From NCBI GenBank assembly GCA_945882215.1, contig CAMCWM010000006.1:1-64000 (forward strand): a DNA stretch of 64,000 nucleotides, in the 5' to 3' direction. Positions within the stretch are counted from its first letter, which is position 1, and the number at the start of each line of letters is the position of its first letter. The position numbers and the translations under genes are program-made. Below the pieces are notes generated by a model. That model saw only the letters and a program-made list of their open reading frames with translations. It was not told where the DNA came from and made no database searches. Below are positions 24,951 through 32,579 of this stretch, in pieces. The DNA comes from Akkermansia muciniphila. Its GTDB lineage: Bacteria; Verrucomicrobiota; Verrucomicrobiia; Verrucomicrobiales; Verrucomicrobiaceae.

Positions 24951-25823
24951 ATGAGTCAAAATCTTCCCCCAGCCATCGGTGTCATCGGCGGTTCCGGTTT
25001 GTACGACCTCGATGGGCTCGAAAATCGCGAGGAAATCACCGTGGAGACGCCTTTTGGCTGCCCGTCGGACGCGCTGGTGACGGGCACGCTGGCCGGACGC
25101 CGCGTGTATTTCCTGCCACGTCACGCCAAAGGCCACCGTATCCTGCCCACGGAGTTGAACCATCGCGCGAACCTCTGGGCGCTGCGCAGCCTGAACGTGC
25201 GCTGGATCATCGCCGTGACTGCGGTGGGCAGTTTGCAGGAGCAGTATCATCCGCGTGACATCGTGCTGCCGGACCAGTTCTTCGACCGCACCAGCCGCCG
25301 CGACCAGCACACGTTTTTTGGCCGGGGCATCGTGGCGCATGTCGCTTTTGGCGATCCCATTTCAGACAAGCTGCGGGCACTGTTGCATGACGCCGCCGTG
25401 GCGCAGGGACGCCGTGTTCATAACGGCGGCACCTACGTCTGCATGGACGGGCCCGCATTCTCCACGCGGGCGGAATCCAACGCGCACCGTCAGCTCGGTT
25501 TCGATGTCATCGGCATGACGAACCTCCCCGAGGCCAAGCTTGCCCGCGAGGCCGAGATCGCGCTCGCCACGCTGGCGATGATCACCGATTACGACTGCTG
25601 GAAGGTCGAGGAGGAAGCCGTCACCGCCGAGTCCGTCATCGGCCATCTGCATGCCAATGTCGCCGCGGCCAAAGCCATCCTCGCGCAGGTCATTCCGCAG
25701 ATTCCCACCGAACCGAACTGGCCCGAGCATCGCTCTCTCGACTCCGCGTTGATGACGGATCGCAAACTGTGGCCGGAGCAGACGGTGGAAGACTTGCTGC
25801 CGCTGTTGCAGCGGTTTTTGTGA
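24951..25823 (+). CDS. mtnP: S-methyl-5'-thioadenosine phosphorylase
   Basis: 290 residues from ATG 24951; the in-frame start at 24918 adds unconserved residues. It cleaves methylthioadenosine with phosphate to adenine and methylthioribose-1-phosphate in methionine salvage. Motifs: IGVIGGSGLYDLDGL at the N-terminus (phosphate-binding GGSGLY), FLPRHAKGHRILPTELNHRAN, AVTAVGSLQEQYHPRDIVLPDQF, TYVCMDGPAFSTRAESN and VIGMTNLPEAKLAREAEI. The MT-N-E-like and ES-N segments fit purine nucleoside phosphorylase-type MTAP. No other salvage genes are adjacent. It ends 6 bases from the convergent SirB1-like gene. Confidence 0.92.
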   Translation: MSQNLPPAIGVIGGSGLYDLDGLENREEITVETPFGCPSDALVTGTLAGRRVYFLPRHAKGHRILPTELNHRANLWALRSLNVRWIIAVTAVGSLQEQYHPRDIVLPDQFFDRTSRRDQHTFFGRGIVAHVAFGDPISDKLRALLHDAAVAQGRRVHNGGTYVCMDGPAFSTRAESNAHRQLGFDVIGMTNLPEAKLAREAEIALATLAMITDYDCWKVEEEAVTAESVIGHLHANVAAAKAILAQVIPQIPTEPNWPEHRSLDSALMTDRKLWPEQTVEDLLPLLQRFL

Positions 25824-25829
25824 CGAGGG

Positions 25830-26672
25830 TCAATCCTCCATCAGCTTCACCGCGAGACGGCGCATGAACTGGCGCTCATGGAGGAGGCCGAGGCGTTCGT
25901 AGGCTTCGTCAAGGTTGCGCAGGATGCGCAGCAGGGTGCCGTCGGCGGTGGCGGATTCGCGGATCAGGTCTTCCATGCCCGGATTGGCGGCGGGATGGTG
26001 TTTGGCCACGTCGGCGGCCAGCATGAAGCGGCCACGGTTGAAGCAATCGACCAGCCAGGTTTTTTCCCGATACGTCACGCGGGAGAGGAAGTGGCCGGGG
26101 AAGTTGCAGCCTTCGATTTCGAGGCCAAAACGCTGGCCCAGCAGGCGGTAGAGGCAGCAGAGGCTGATCGGATTGCCCAGACCGGTGTCCAGCACCCAGA
26201 ACAGGTTGCTGTTCGCGGGCGAGTAGTAGTCCTTGCTGTTGCCACGGAAGCGCGTGATGCCGCCATGCGGCGCAAAGAGCCACTGCGCCAGTTCGTGAGC
26301 ATCCATGCGACCCTGCTCGGCAAATCCTTCCTCGGCCATCGCGTCGAGACGTTTCGCCAGGTCGGATGATTGGGTCTTCCAGCCGTTCAGGAAGGCGGAA
26401 AGCTGGCTCAGGCCCTCCTCAAGCTGCGCATCCGGGCCTTCCATCCAGCGCCAGCGCATCCACGTCTCCTCCAACTCGACGCGACGGGCGGGCTCAAGCA
26501 TCTGCGCCACGAGCCGTTCCTCATCGGCGGTGAGCGGTGTCTCCAGTTCTTCGATGTGCTGCGGCAGTTCGCGGCGCATGCCGGTCAGCTCCTGCTTCAC
26601 CGCCTGACGCACCACTTCCGACTCGTCGTCGAGCAGTTTGATCAGGTGGCTCAGTTGAGCGGTGGCAGGCAT
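25830..26672 (-). CDS. SirB1/transglutaminase-like family protein
   Basis: 280 residues. The N-terminal 90 residues are helical and start like a HEAT-repeat segment (LLDDESEVVRQAVKQELTGM). The middle contains SKDYYSPANSNLFWVLDTGLGNPISLCCLYRLLGQRFGL and then GCNFPGHFLSRV, which is the SirB1/Transglut_core2 pattern (N-S-x-L..V-L-x-x-x-x-G-x-P-I-S-L..Y..G-x-x-x-x-x-x-G-V-x-x-P-G-H-F). Such proteins resemble a degenerate transglutaminase fold, with unclear activity. The sequence here keeps the family His and a Cys. No functional link to its neighbours is evident. Confidence 0.75.
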   Translation of the reverse strand: MPATAQLSHLIKLLDDESEVVRQAVKQELTGMRRELPQHIEELETPLTADEERLVAQMLEPARRVELEETWMRWRWMEGPDAQLEEGLSQLSAFLNGWKTQSSDLAKRLDAMAEEGFAEQGRMDAHELAQWLFAPHGGITRFRGNSKDYYSPANSNLFWVLDTGLGNPISLCCLYRLLGQRFGLEIEGCNFPGHFLSRVTYREKTWLVDCFNRGRFMLAADVAKHHPAANPGMEDLIRESATADGTLLRILRNLDEAYERLGLLHERQFMRRLAVKLMED

Positions 26673-26720
26673 GGCATGGTGTTAACATGACCCGCCCATC
26701 GGGCGCAATCATGAATTGCA

Positions 26721-27902
26721 TCACAGCCGGATTTGCATCGCCTTGGCGGCGCGATGGGCCTTCGCACGTGCCTCGTTGATGTTCTTGGCACGAGCCAGCG
26801 TGACGGCCATGCGGCGCTGGCCGCTGACGTTGGGTTTGCCAAAGAGGCGGATCTGCGTGTCGGGCTCGGCCAGGACTTTGTCGAGCTTGCCGAACTGTAC
26901 CTGGGACGATTCTCCGGCGACAAGCACAGCGCAGCTCGCGCTGGGGCCGTGCTGATGGATGTTCGGGATCGGCAGGCCGAGGATGGCGCGCACATGCAGC
27001 GCGAACTGGCTCAAGTCCTGCGAGATGAGGGTGACGAGGCCGGTGTCATGCGGGCGCGGGGAAACTTCGCTGAAGATGACGTTGTCCCCTTTGATGAACA
27101 TCTCGACGCCGAAGAGTCCGCGGCCGCCGAGCGCCTCGGTGATGGCTCCGGCCATCTGTTCGGCGGCTTTGAGCGCTTTTTTCGACATCGGATGCGGCTG
27201 CCAGGATTCGCGGTAGTCGCCTTTGATCTGCGTGTGGCCCACGGGGGCGCAGAACGACGTGCCGCCGACATGGCGCACAGTCAGCATGGTGATCTCGTAG
27301 TCGAATTCGACAAAGCCTTCGACGATGACCTTGCCCTTGCCGGCACGGCCGCCTTCCTGGGCGTATTGCCATGACTTGGCGATGTCGCTCTTCTTTTTCA
27401 CCACGCTCTGACCCTTGCCGGAGCTGCTCATGATCGGCTTCACGACGCAGGGCATGCCGATTTTTTCAATCGCCGCCCGGAACTCCTCTTCGGTGGCCGC
27501 AAACACATACGGCGAGGTCTTGAGGCCGAGTTCTTCCGCGGCGAGACGGCGGATGCCCTCGCGGTTCATCGTGAGTTTGGCCGCGCGGGCGGTGGGGACG
27601 ACACGATAGCCTTCCTTTTCCAGTTCCAGCAGCGTGTCGGTGGCGATGGCCTCGATCTCGGGAACGATGCAGTTGGGCTTTTCGACTTCCACGATTCGGC
27701 GGAGCGCCTCGCCATCCAGCATCGAAACGATGTGGCTGCGGTGCGCCACCTGCATGGCCGGTGCGTTGGCATAACGGTCCACGGCGATGACCTCGCAGCC
27801 GAGGCGTTGCAGTTCGATGACGACTTCCTTGCCCAGCTCGCCGGAGCCGAGGAGCATGACTTTCGTTGCGGTGGATGAGAGGGGAGTGCCGATGCGTGCC
27901 AT
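26721..27902 (-). CDS. purT: Formate-dependent phosphoribosylglycinamide formyltransferase
   Basis: 393 residues, the usual size. It makes formyl-GAR from GAR, formate and ATP in purine synthesis, an alternative to folate-dependent PurN. Seen: [22 protein letters not shown] at the N-terminal Rossmann part, [40 protein letters not shown], the ATP-grasp region [35 protein letters not shown] and [19 protein letters not shown] with the metal-binding Glu/Asn. The start ATG is at 27900-27902. It is divergent from comF with a 53-base spacer. Confidence 0.95.
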   Translation of the reverse strand: MARIGTPLSSTATKVMLLGSGELGKEVVIELQRLGCEVIAVDRYANAPAMQVAHRSHIVSMLDGEALRRIVEVEKPNCIVPEIEAIATDTLLELEKEGYRVVPTARAAKLTMNREGIRRLAAEELGLKTSPYVFAATEEEFRAAIEKIGMPCVVKPIMSSSGKGQSVVKKKSDIAKSWQYAQEGGRAGKGKVIVEGFVEFDYEITMLTVRHVGGTSFCAPVGHTQIKGDYRESWQPHPMSKKALKAAEQMAGAITEALGGRGLFGVEMFIKGDNVIFSEVSPRPHDTGLVTLISQDLSQFALHVRAILGLPIPNIHQHGPSASCAVLVAGESSQVQFGKLDKVLAEPDTQIRLFGKPNVSGQRRMAVTLARAKNINEARAKAHRAAKAMQIRL

Positions 27903-27955
27903 GCGGGCAATTAGGCTCGCAGTTGGCTTGCTTCAAATCGCAATTATTCTCCGCT

Positions 27956-28762
27956 ATGTCCTTTCCTGGCCCGCCTGCCGAATCACGTCTGCAACGAATG
28001 TTGCGGCCGGCGTGGACGGCTGTGGTGGATCTGTTCTACCCGCGTTTGTGCAGCTCCTGCCGCGTTCCGCTGCCGCAGGAGGCGCCGCGTTCTGGTGCGC
28101 GGGCGTGGTTCTGCCGTGGCTGTGAGGAATCGCTGCCGCTGCTGGAGCCGCCTTACTGCAAGGTGTGCGGCGAGGTGTATGACGGCGCGTTCACGAATGA
28201 GTTCCGCTGCATGAACTGCAGCGGGCGGAAATTGGAGTTTGAGTTCGCCGTGGCGGCCTGCCGTGCCGAGGAGGCGATGCGGGAGATGATTCATCAGTTC
28301 AAGTATGACCGCCGCCTGCAACTGCGCGGGGCGCTGGCCACGCTGCTGCTGCGGGTGCTGGAGGAGCCACGGCTGGCGCGGGAAAATCTCGCGGACTGGC
28401 TGCTGGTGCCGGTGCCGCTGCATCGCAGCCGCGAGCGTGACCGCGAGTTCAATCAAAGCTGGGAGCTGTGCCAGCGGCTGTCGCGTTTGACCGGCATCCC
28501 CGCCGCGAAGGCGCTGGTACGCGTCCGTGCCACCGAGGCGCAGGCGAATCTGGATCGCGACGAGCGGCTGCGGAATCTGCGGGGAGCCTTCGCAGTGAGG
28601 CAACCACGGCGCTGGCAGCCCAAAATCGACCTCCAGGGCCGCCGCATCCTGCTGGTGGACGACGTTTTCACCACCGGCGCCACGACCAGCGAGTGCGCCC
28701 GAATTTTGCGACGTGAGGGTGGGGCAGAAAAAGTGGTGGTCATCACGGCGGCACGCGGCTAG
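27956..28762 (+). CDS. comF: ComF-family phosphoribosyltransferase-like protein
   Basis: 268 residues from ATG 27956, chosen because the frame upstream overlaps purT. An N-terminal double zinc ribbon is visible: CSSC, CRGC, CKVCGEVY and CMNCSGRK. A phosphoribosyltransferase domain follows, with VPVPLHRSRERDREFNQSWEL and the PRPP loop ILLVDDVFTTGATTSEC. ComF is part of the DNA-uptake machinery in some bacteria; in others its role is not known. No other competence genes are nearby. 144 non-coding bases separate it from accD. Confidence 0.88.
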   Translation: MSFPGPPAESRLQRMLRPAWTAVVDLFYPRLCSSCRVPLPQEAPRSGARAWFCRGCEESLPLLEPPYCKVCGEVYDGAFTNEFRCMNCSGRKLEFEFAVAACRAEEAMREMIHQFKYDRRLQLRGALATLLLRVLEEPRLARENLADWLLVPVPLHRSRERDREFNQSWELCQRLSRLTGIPAAKALVRVRATEAQANLDRDERLRNLRGAFAVRQPRRWQPKIDLQGRRILLVDDVFTTGATTSECARILRREGGAEKVVVITAARG

Positions 28763-28906
28763 GATCGCCCTCGCGTCCGGCTCTGGCCGGGCCTGACAGT
28801 GCGAACGCCGGGTGGTTTTCCTCTCCGGCAACTCCTGCGACATGCCACTCGGGGAGACGCTCCTTCAGGTCCGTCATCGCAGGACGCCCACACCGACTGA
28901 CCTACC

Positions 28907-29749
28907 ATGGGATTTTTCAAAAAACGCACCGTTGACGCACTGGGTGAAAAGAAACGCGACATGCCGGAGGGCCTCTGGACGAAGTGCCCCTCATGCAATG
29001 AGAGCCTTTTCGAGGACGCGCTGAGCAAGAACCTCCGCGTCTGCACGAGCTGCGGCTACCACTTCACCATCGGCTCCGACGAGCGCATCACCAGCCTCGT
29101 GGACGAGGGCAGCTTCGTCGAGATGGACAAGCATCTCGATTCCGTGAACGCCCTCGGCTTCAAAGGCTACCTCGACAAGGTGAAGGCCTATCAAGCCAAG
29201 ACCGGGCTCACCGAGGCCGTCGTCACCGGCCACGCCACCATCGAGGGCATTGCCGTCCTGGTCGCCATCATGGACTTCCGCTTCCTCGGCGCCAGCATGG
29301 GCAGCGTCGTGGGGGAAAAAATCACCCGCGCCATCGAGGCCGCCACCGCCGAGCGCAAGCCGGTCATCGTCTTCTCCGCCTCTGGCGGCGCCCGCATGCA
29401 CGAGGGCATCCTCAGCCTCATGCAGATGGCCAAGACCAGCGGCGCGCTCGCCCGCCACGCCGAGGCACGCCTGCCCTACATCTCCGTGCTCACGCACCCG
29501 ACCACCGGCGGAGTCACCGCCAGCTTCGCCACCCTCGGCGACATCATCATCGCCGAGCCGAAGTGCATGATCGGCTTCGCCGGGCCGCGTGTGGTGAAGG
29601 AAACCACCCACGCCGACCTCCCTCCCGGCTTCCAGACCGCCGAGTTCATGATGCAGCACGGCCTCGTCGATATGATCGTGGACCGCAAGGACATGCGCCC
29701 CACGCTGGCGAAGGTGCTGCGCTACCTGGCCGGAGCGAAGGCTGCGTAA
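28907..29749 (+). CDS. accD: Acetyl-CoA carboxylase carboxyltransferase subunit beta
   Basis: 280 residues, the normal bacterial length. The N-terminal zinc ribbon has C27-x2-C30 and C46-x2-C49 (KCPSCNESL, CTSCGYH). The crotonase-fold core contains AIMDFRFLGASMGSVVGEKI, VFSASGGARMHEG and VLTHPTTGGVTASFATLGD, all AccD hallmarks, and then MIGFAGPRVV. With AccA it transfers the carboxyl group from carboxybiotin to acetyl-CoA, the first step of fatty acid synthesis. accA is not in the window. Confidence 0.96.
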   Translation: MGFFKKRTVDALGEKKRDMPEGLWTKCPSCNESLFEDALSKNLRVCTSCGYHFTIGSDERITSLVDEGSFVEMDKHLDSVNALGFKGYLDKVKAYQAKTGLTEAVVTGHATIEGIAVLVAIMDFRFLGASMGSVVGEKITRAIEAATAERKPVIVFSASGGARMHEGILSLMQMAKTSGALARHAEARLPYISVLTHPTTGGVTASFATLGDIIIAEPKCMIGFAGPRVVKETTHADLPPGFQTAEFMMQHGLVDMIVDRKDMRPTLAKVLRYLAGAKAA

Positions 29750-29864
29750 GGGTTCCCTTTCAGCCCAAGGTCCGCCAAACTCTGGTGCTTTTTGAGGTGT
29801 CGGCGAACGGGACCGTCAGAAGAAAGCACGGTGTCCTGCGCGCAGGCTTCTGAGCGATAGAGTT

Positions 29865-29881
29865 GCTCGGTTGAGCCGAGC
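29865..29881. terminator. Hairpin between convergent accD and DUF4928-like genes
   Basis: GCTCGG-TTGAG-CCGAGC is a perfect 6-bp stem with a 5-base loop, located in the convergent spacer 29750-29905. No T-run follows on the plus strand. It is a candidate for stopping one or both transcripts. A 12-base GC palindrome (CCTGCGCGCAGG) lies shortly before it. Confidence 0.35.
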
Positions 29882-29905
29882 GTGCTCCTGAAGCCATTCC
29901 CACGA

Positions 29906-30847
29906 CTATTTCAAAACGATGCGAATGCCGGGAGTGCCGACCTTCTCAACCCATTGGCGATTATAAAGCTCGAAAAGTGCCGCAAATTGGGTGGCCTTGC
30001 CCTTGATCGAAAACTCCGCCAGCTCCGTGATGTTTTGACCGACGAACGCTTCGACGGAAGTCACGACGACTTTCTCGCTTATGATGTCATCAGAGTCCTC
30101 CACTTCATTCTTCCAGCCGTTCACACGGTCGGAGCGAGTTAGGAGCCAGACCTCCTTGTCAGACTTCTCAAGGATTTCCGCCATTTGTTGGAGGTGCTTT
30201 TGATCCACCGGCCCGACAGCAACCTCAATCACGGCATTTTCGATTTCAAAGTCACCCAGCTTCGCATTCACGTCGGATCGTGATCTGCGGTCACTCTTGT
30301 TGGCTGGATGAACCGGGATGTCGCGCTTGAACCGCAGCGCGAGTTTTGCCCCGACGAGATACTGGGCCACCTCGCCTGACTTGCCCTTCTGTTCCGCATC
30401 AAGAAGGAGGTTGTGAATGATGGCTTCGGCGCTTCGTCCCTTGATCCGGGCTTCCAAAGGCTCCTGTTCGATGATGGCCCGCAGAGGCTTGGCGAGTTCG
30501 GCTTGTGCCTTGGAAATGATGTCCTCGCGTTCTTTGGGAGAAGCATCTGCAAACCCGGCGGCAGCGATGGCATCCAGCAGATACTGGCCCCATTCCGGCA
30601 GGTTCGATGAGCGCCGCCCATGGTTCTTGTTGATCGGCTGGAGATTCAGACGCTCGTGAACACGATTGCCGTATGTCTCGTGTGATATGGCCCCGGCACT
30701 ACCTTGAGCCCGGTGGTCAGAAAGCGTCAGCGATGGGAAATCCCGGAGTCGTTCCAGTAGAACCAAGCCTGCCTGAAGCCGCGCAGGCACGATTTTGCCT
30801 GCTTTCTTGGTGTGTGAGGTCAGGAAGGTTTCGAGTTGTGATGACAT
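29906..30847 (-). CDS. DUF4928-like protein, candidate restriction endonuclease
   Basis: 313 residues. I recognise the overall pattern as that of the DUF4928 proteins found beside DNA cytosine methyltransferases, but not with certainty. The N-terminal part is helical with YGNRVHERLNLQPINKNHGRRSS. The C-terminal part holds a possible nuclease-like core: KSGEVAQYLVGAKLALRF, DVNAKLGDFEIENAVIEVAVGP and then KEVWLLTRSDRV. The D-x-x-IEVAVG arrangement recalls the D-x(n)-E-x-K-like strand of PD-(D/E)xK enzymes, but with Val/Ala in place of Lys, so catalysis is inference. It starts 35 bases after the methyltransferase stop and so is probably its operon partner. Base composition is slightly lower in GC than the core genes around it. 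Confidence 0.6.
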   Translation of the reverse strand: MSSQLETFLTSHTKKAGKIVPARLQAGLVLLERLRDFPSLTLSDHRAQGSAGAISHETYGNRVHERLNLQPINKNHGRRSSNLPEWGQYLLDAIAAAGFADASPKEREDIISKAQAELAKPLRAIIEQEPLEARIKGRSAEAIIHNLLLDAEQKGKSGEVAQYLVGAKLALRFKRDIPVHPANKSDRRSRSDVNAKLGDFEIENAVIEVAVGPVDQKHLQQMAEILEKSDKEVWLLTRSDRVNGWKNEVEDSDDIISEKVVVTSVEAFVGQNITELAEFSIKGKATQFAALFELYNRQWVEKVGTPGIRIVLK

Positions 30848-30882
30848 ACGGCATTAGGATCATCCGCGCCCCGACGGCACTT

Positions 30883-32058
30883 TCATTTTTTCAAGACTCG
30901 AGTCTTTCTGGGGGCTGAATACAACACAGACTTCCTCAGAGATGGCAGGGCGGCAGGCAACTGTTGTAGCTCTGCGAGAACTGGATTGAGGTAATGACGC
31001 GCTATCCATTGAACCACCGGAACACAGACCGCGTCGCCAAATCCAAACAACGCCTGATTGAGCGGGACTTTGATCTTGTATGTTCCAGCTCCCATCAGCC
31101 GCGCACACTCCCTTGGAGTCAGTAGCCTGACTCGGAATTGCCCTTTGCCTCCACAGAAAAGAATCTGGCGGCCACTACCCCCACGAGGAGTGCGCAGACA
31201 GCCCGCGATACCATCCGTTCTCAATTCGCCCATCGAGCGGCCATTTCTTACCCGACGAAATACCGTCCCATACGACCATTTTGAATCGGCCATCATCCTC
31301 TCAGCCTCGGTGCGATGACGCTCGCTCATCTGGTTGAAAAGATAGTCGCAGCGCTCCTTAGACCACCAAATCTCCGAGTTCAGGGGTACATCTTCGATGA
31401 TGTCCGCCAGTTTCATGGACGAGGGGGGTAAGGCAGGCAGCTTGCGAATGTTCCAGCCAATATCTGGGTTCATGAAAATGAAATCCGCCAGTGGTGCGGG
31501 CCGGCTGTCACTTTGTAAAAGCTTCAATTCCTGCATTTTCACTGCTGGTGCTTTTGTTGCGACGACGAAGAGCCGCTGGCGGCTTTGAGGAACAAAACGG
31601 ACGGCATCAATGATGAAGGCATCAACGGCGTAACCCAGCTCATTGAGCGCGACCAATGCATCGCGGAAATCATTGCCGTCGTGAGAAGTGAGGAAACCGG
31701 CCACATTCTCCAGCAGAACAAGCGGTGGCCGACGATGCCCCATCGTCTTTAGGACATCCACAAAACCCCAGAAAGCGGACGAATGCGTACCAGCTAGTCC
31801 GTGGCGGCTGCCGGCCAGTGAGAGGTCATTGCAGGGGAAAGAGGCTGTCGCTAGTTCAATGTCGGGCACGTCTTTGCCATCGATCTTGTGTACATCATCT
31901 AGAATGAATTCACAGGCCCCTTCATTGAAGTTAGATCGGTACATCTCCCACTTCTTCTCGTCGAGATCGTTGGCCCATGCGGTCGTCCAGCCTTCTTTTT
32001 CCAAACCCATCCGCATTAAGCCAATCCCGGCAAAAAATTCTGCTACACGTTTCTGCAT
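30883..32058 (-). CDS. DNA (cytosine-5-)-methyltransferase
   Basis: 391 residues with the standard C5-methyltransferase motifs in order. Motif I FAGIG at 9-13 binds S-adenosylmethionine. Motif IV is SFPCNDLSLAG, with catalytic C76 preceded by Pro. Motif VI is LLENVAGF with E117. Motif VIII is FVPQSRQRLF. A variable target-recognition region follows, and motifs IX-X occur near the end (RLLTPRECARLMG, then FGDAVCVPVVQWIA). Asn follows the PC pair instead of the more common Gln. It modifies cytosine in a specific DNA sequence, presumably to protect against the product of the following gene. The recognition site cannot be read from sequence. The start is followed directly by MQKRVAEFFAG. Confidence 0.93.
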   Translation of the reverse strand: MQKRVAEFFAGIGLMRMGLEKEGWTTAWANDLDEKKWEMYRSNFNEGACEFILDDVHKIDGKDVPDIELATASFPCNDLSLAGSRHGLAGTHSSAFWGFVDVLKTMGHRRPPLVLLENVAGFLTSHDGNDFRDALVALNELGYAVDAFIIDAVRFVPQSRQRLFVVATKAPAVKMQELKLLQSDSRPAPLADFIFMNPDIGWNIRKLPALPPSSMKLADIIEDVPLNSEIWWSKERCDYLFNQMSERHRTEAERMMADSKWSYGTVFRRVRNGRSMGELRTDGIAGCLRTPRGGSGRQILFCGGKGQFRVRLLTPRECARLMGAGTYKIKVPLNQALFGFGDAVCVPVVQWIARHYLNPVLAELQQLPAALPSLRKSVLYSAPRKTRVLKK

Positions 32059-32579
32059 GCGTGAATAGGCACGACGCGCGCCTTCAAGGCAAATAGGAAA
32101 AGTGTTTGTCCCTTTGCGGTCCCCTCCGATGCTCCATGCTTAGAGGGCAATTCTCCTGGCGGCCATTTGGCACGGTGTTCCCTCTTGAGTTTTCCGGCCG
32201 GTGCTCACGGGAGCGGCGGCTAGGACGCCGAGAAGCGGACCAGATTACCGGGATTTTGGCTGGATTCCCGTATTTCCGGCCCCGATGAATGGGAACGCGG
32301 ACTAGGTCAGTCATTCTTGTCCGCTGCTCCCGTAGATCATGGCGAATGGAATTATCAGGATGAAAGCCGGGACTACAAAATGGGCACAGGGAGACGCGGA
32401 GAACGAAGGGGACACGTCTGTCCACGTTCCTTGGGGGGGAGTGTGAGGCTGGCGGGGTGCGCTGCCCGCAAACGCGTCGTTGTTGGCGATGGCGGTTTAC
32501 CCACGAAAAAGAGCGGCAAATCATGCCTTTCCGCATTTGCACTCGTATCGAAAGAGCGCATTCTCCCCGCCCCCCCATC
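32059..32579. other. Non-coding spacer upstream of the methyltransferase and sucA
   Basis: About 520 bases without a convincing gene: the open frames on both strands are short, unconserved in composition and lack good starts. The spacer separates the divergent methyltransferase (minus) and sucA (plus), so it should contain both promoters; no clear -35/-10 pair was identified. At 32401-32429 GAACG and CGTTC flank GGACA-CGTC-TGTCC, giving a two-part hairpin, followed by a run of seven G. Confidence 0.5.
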
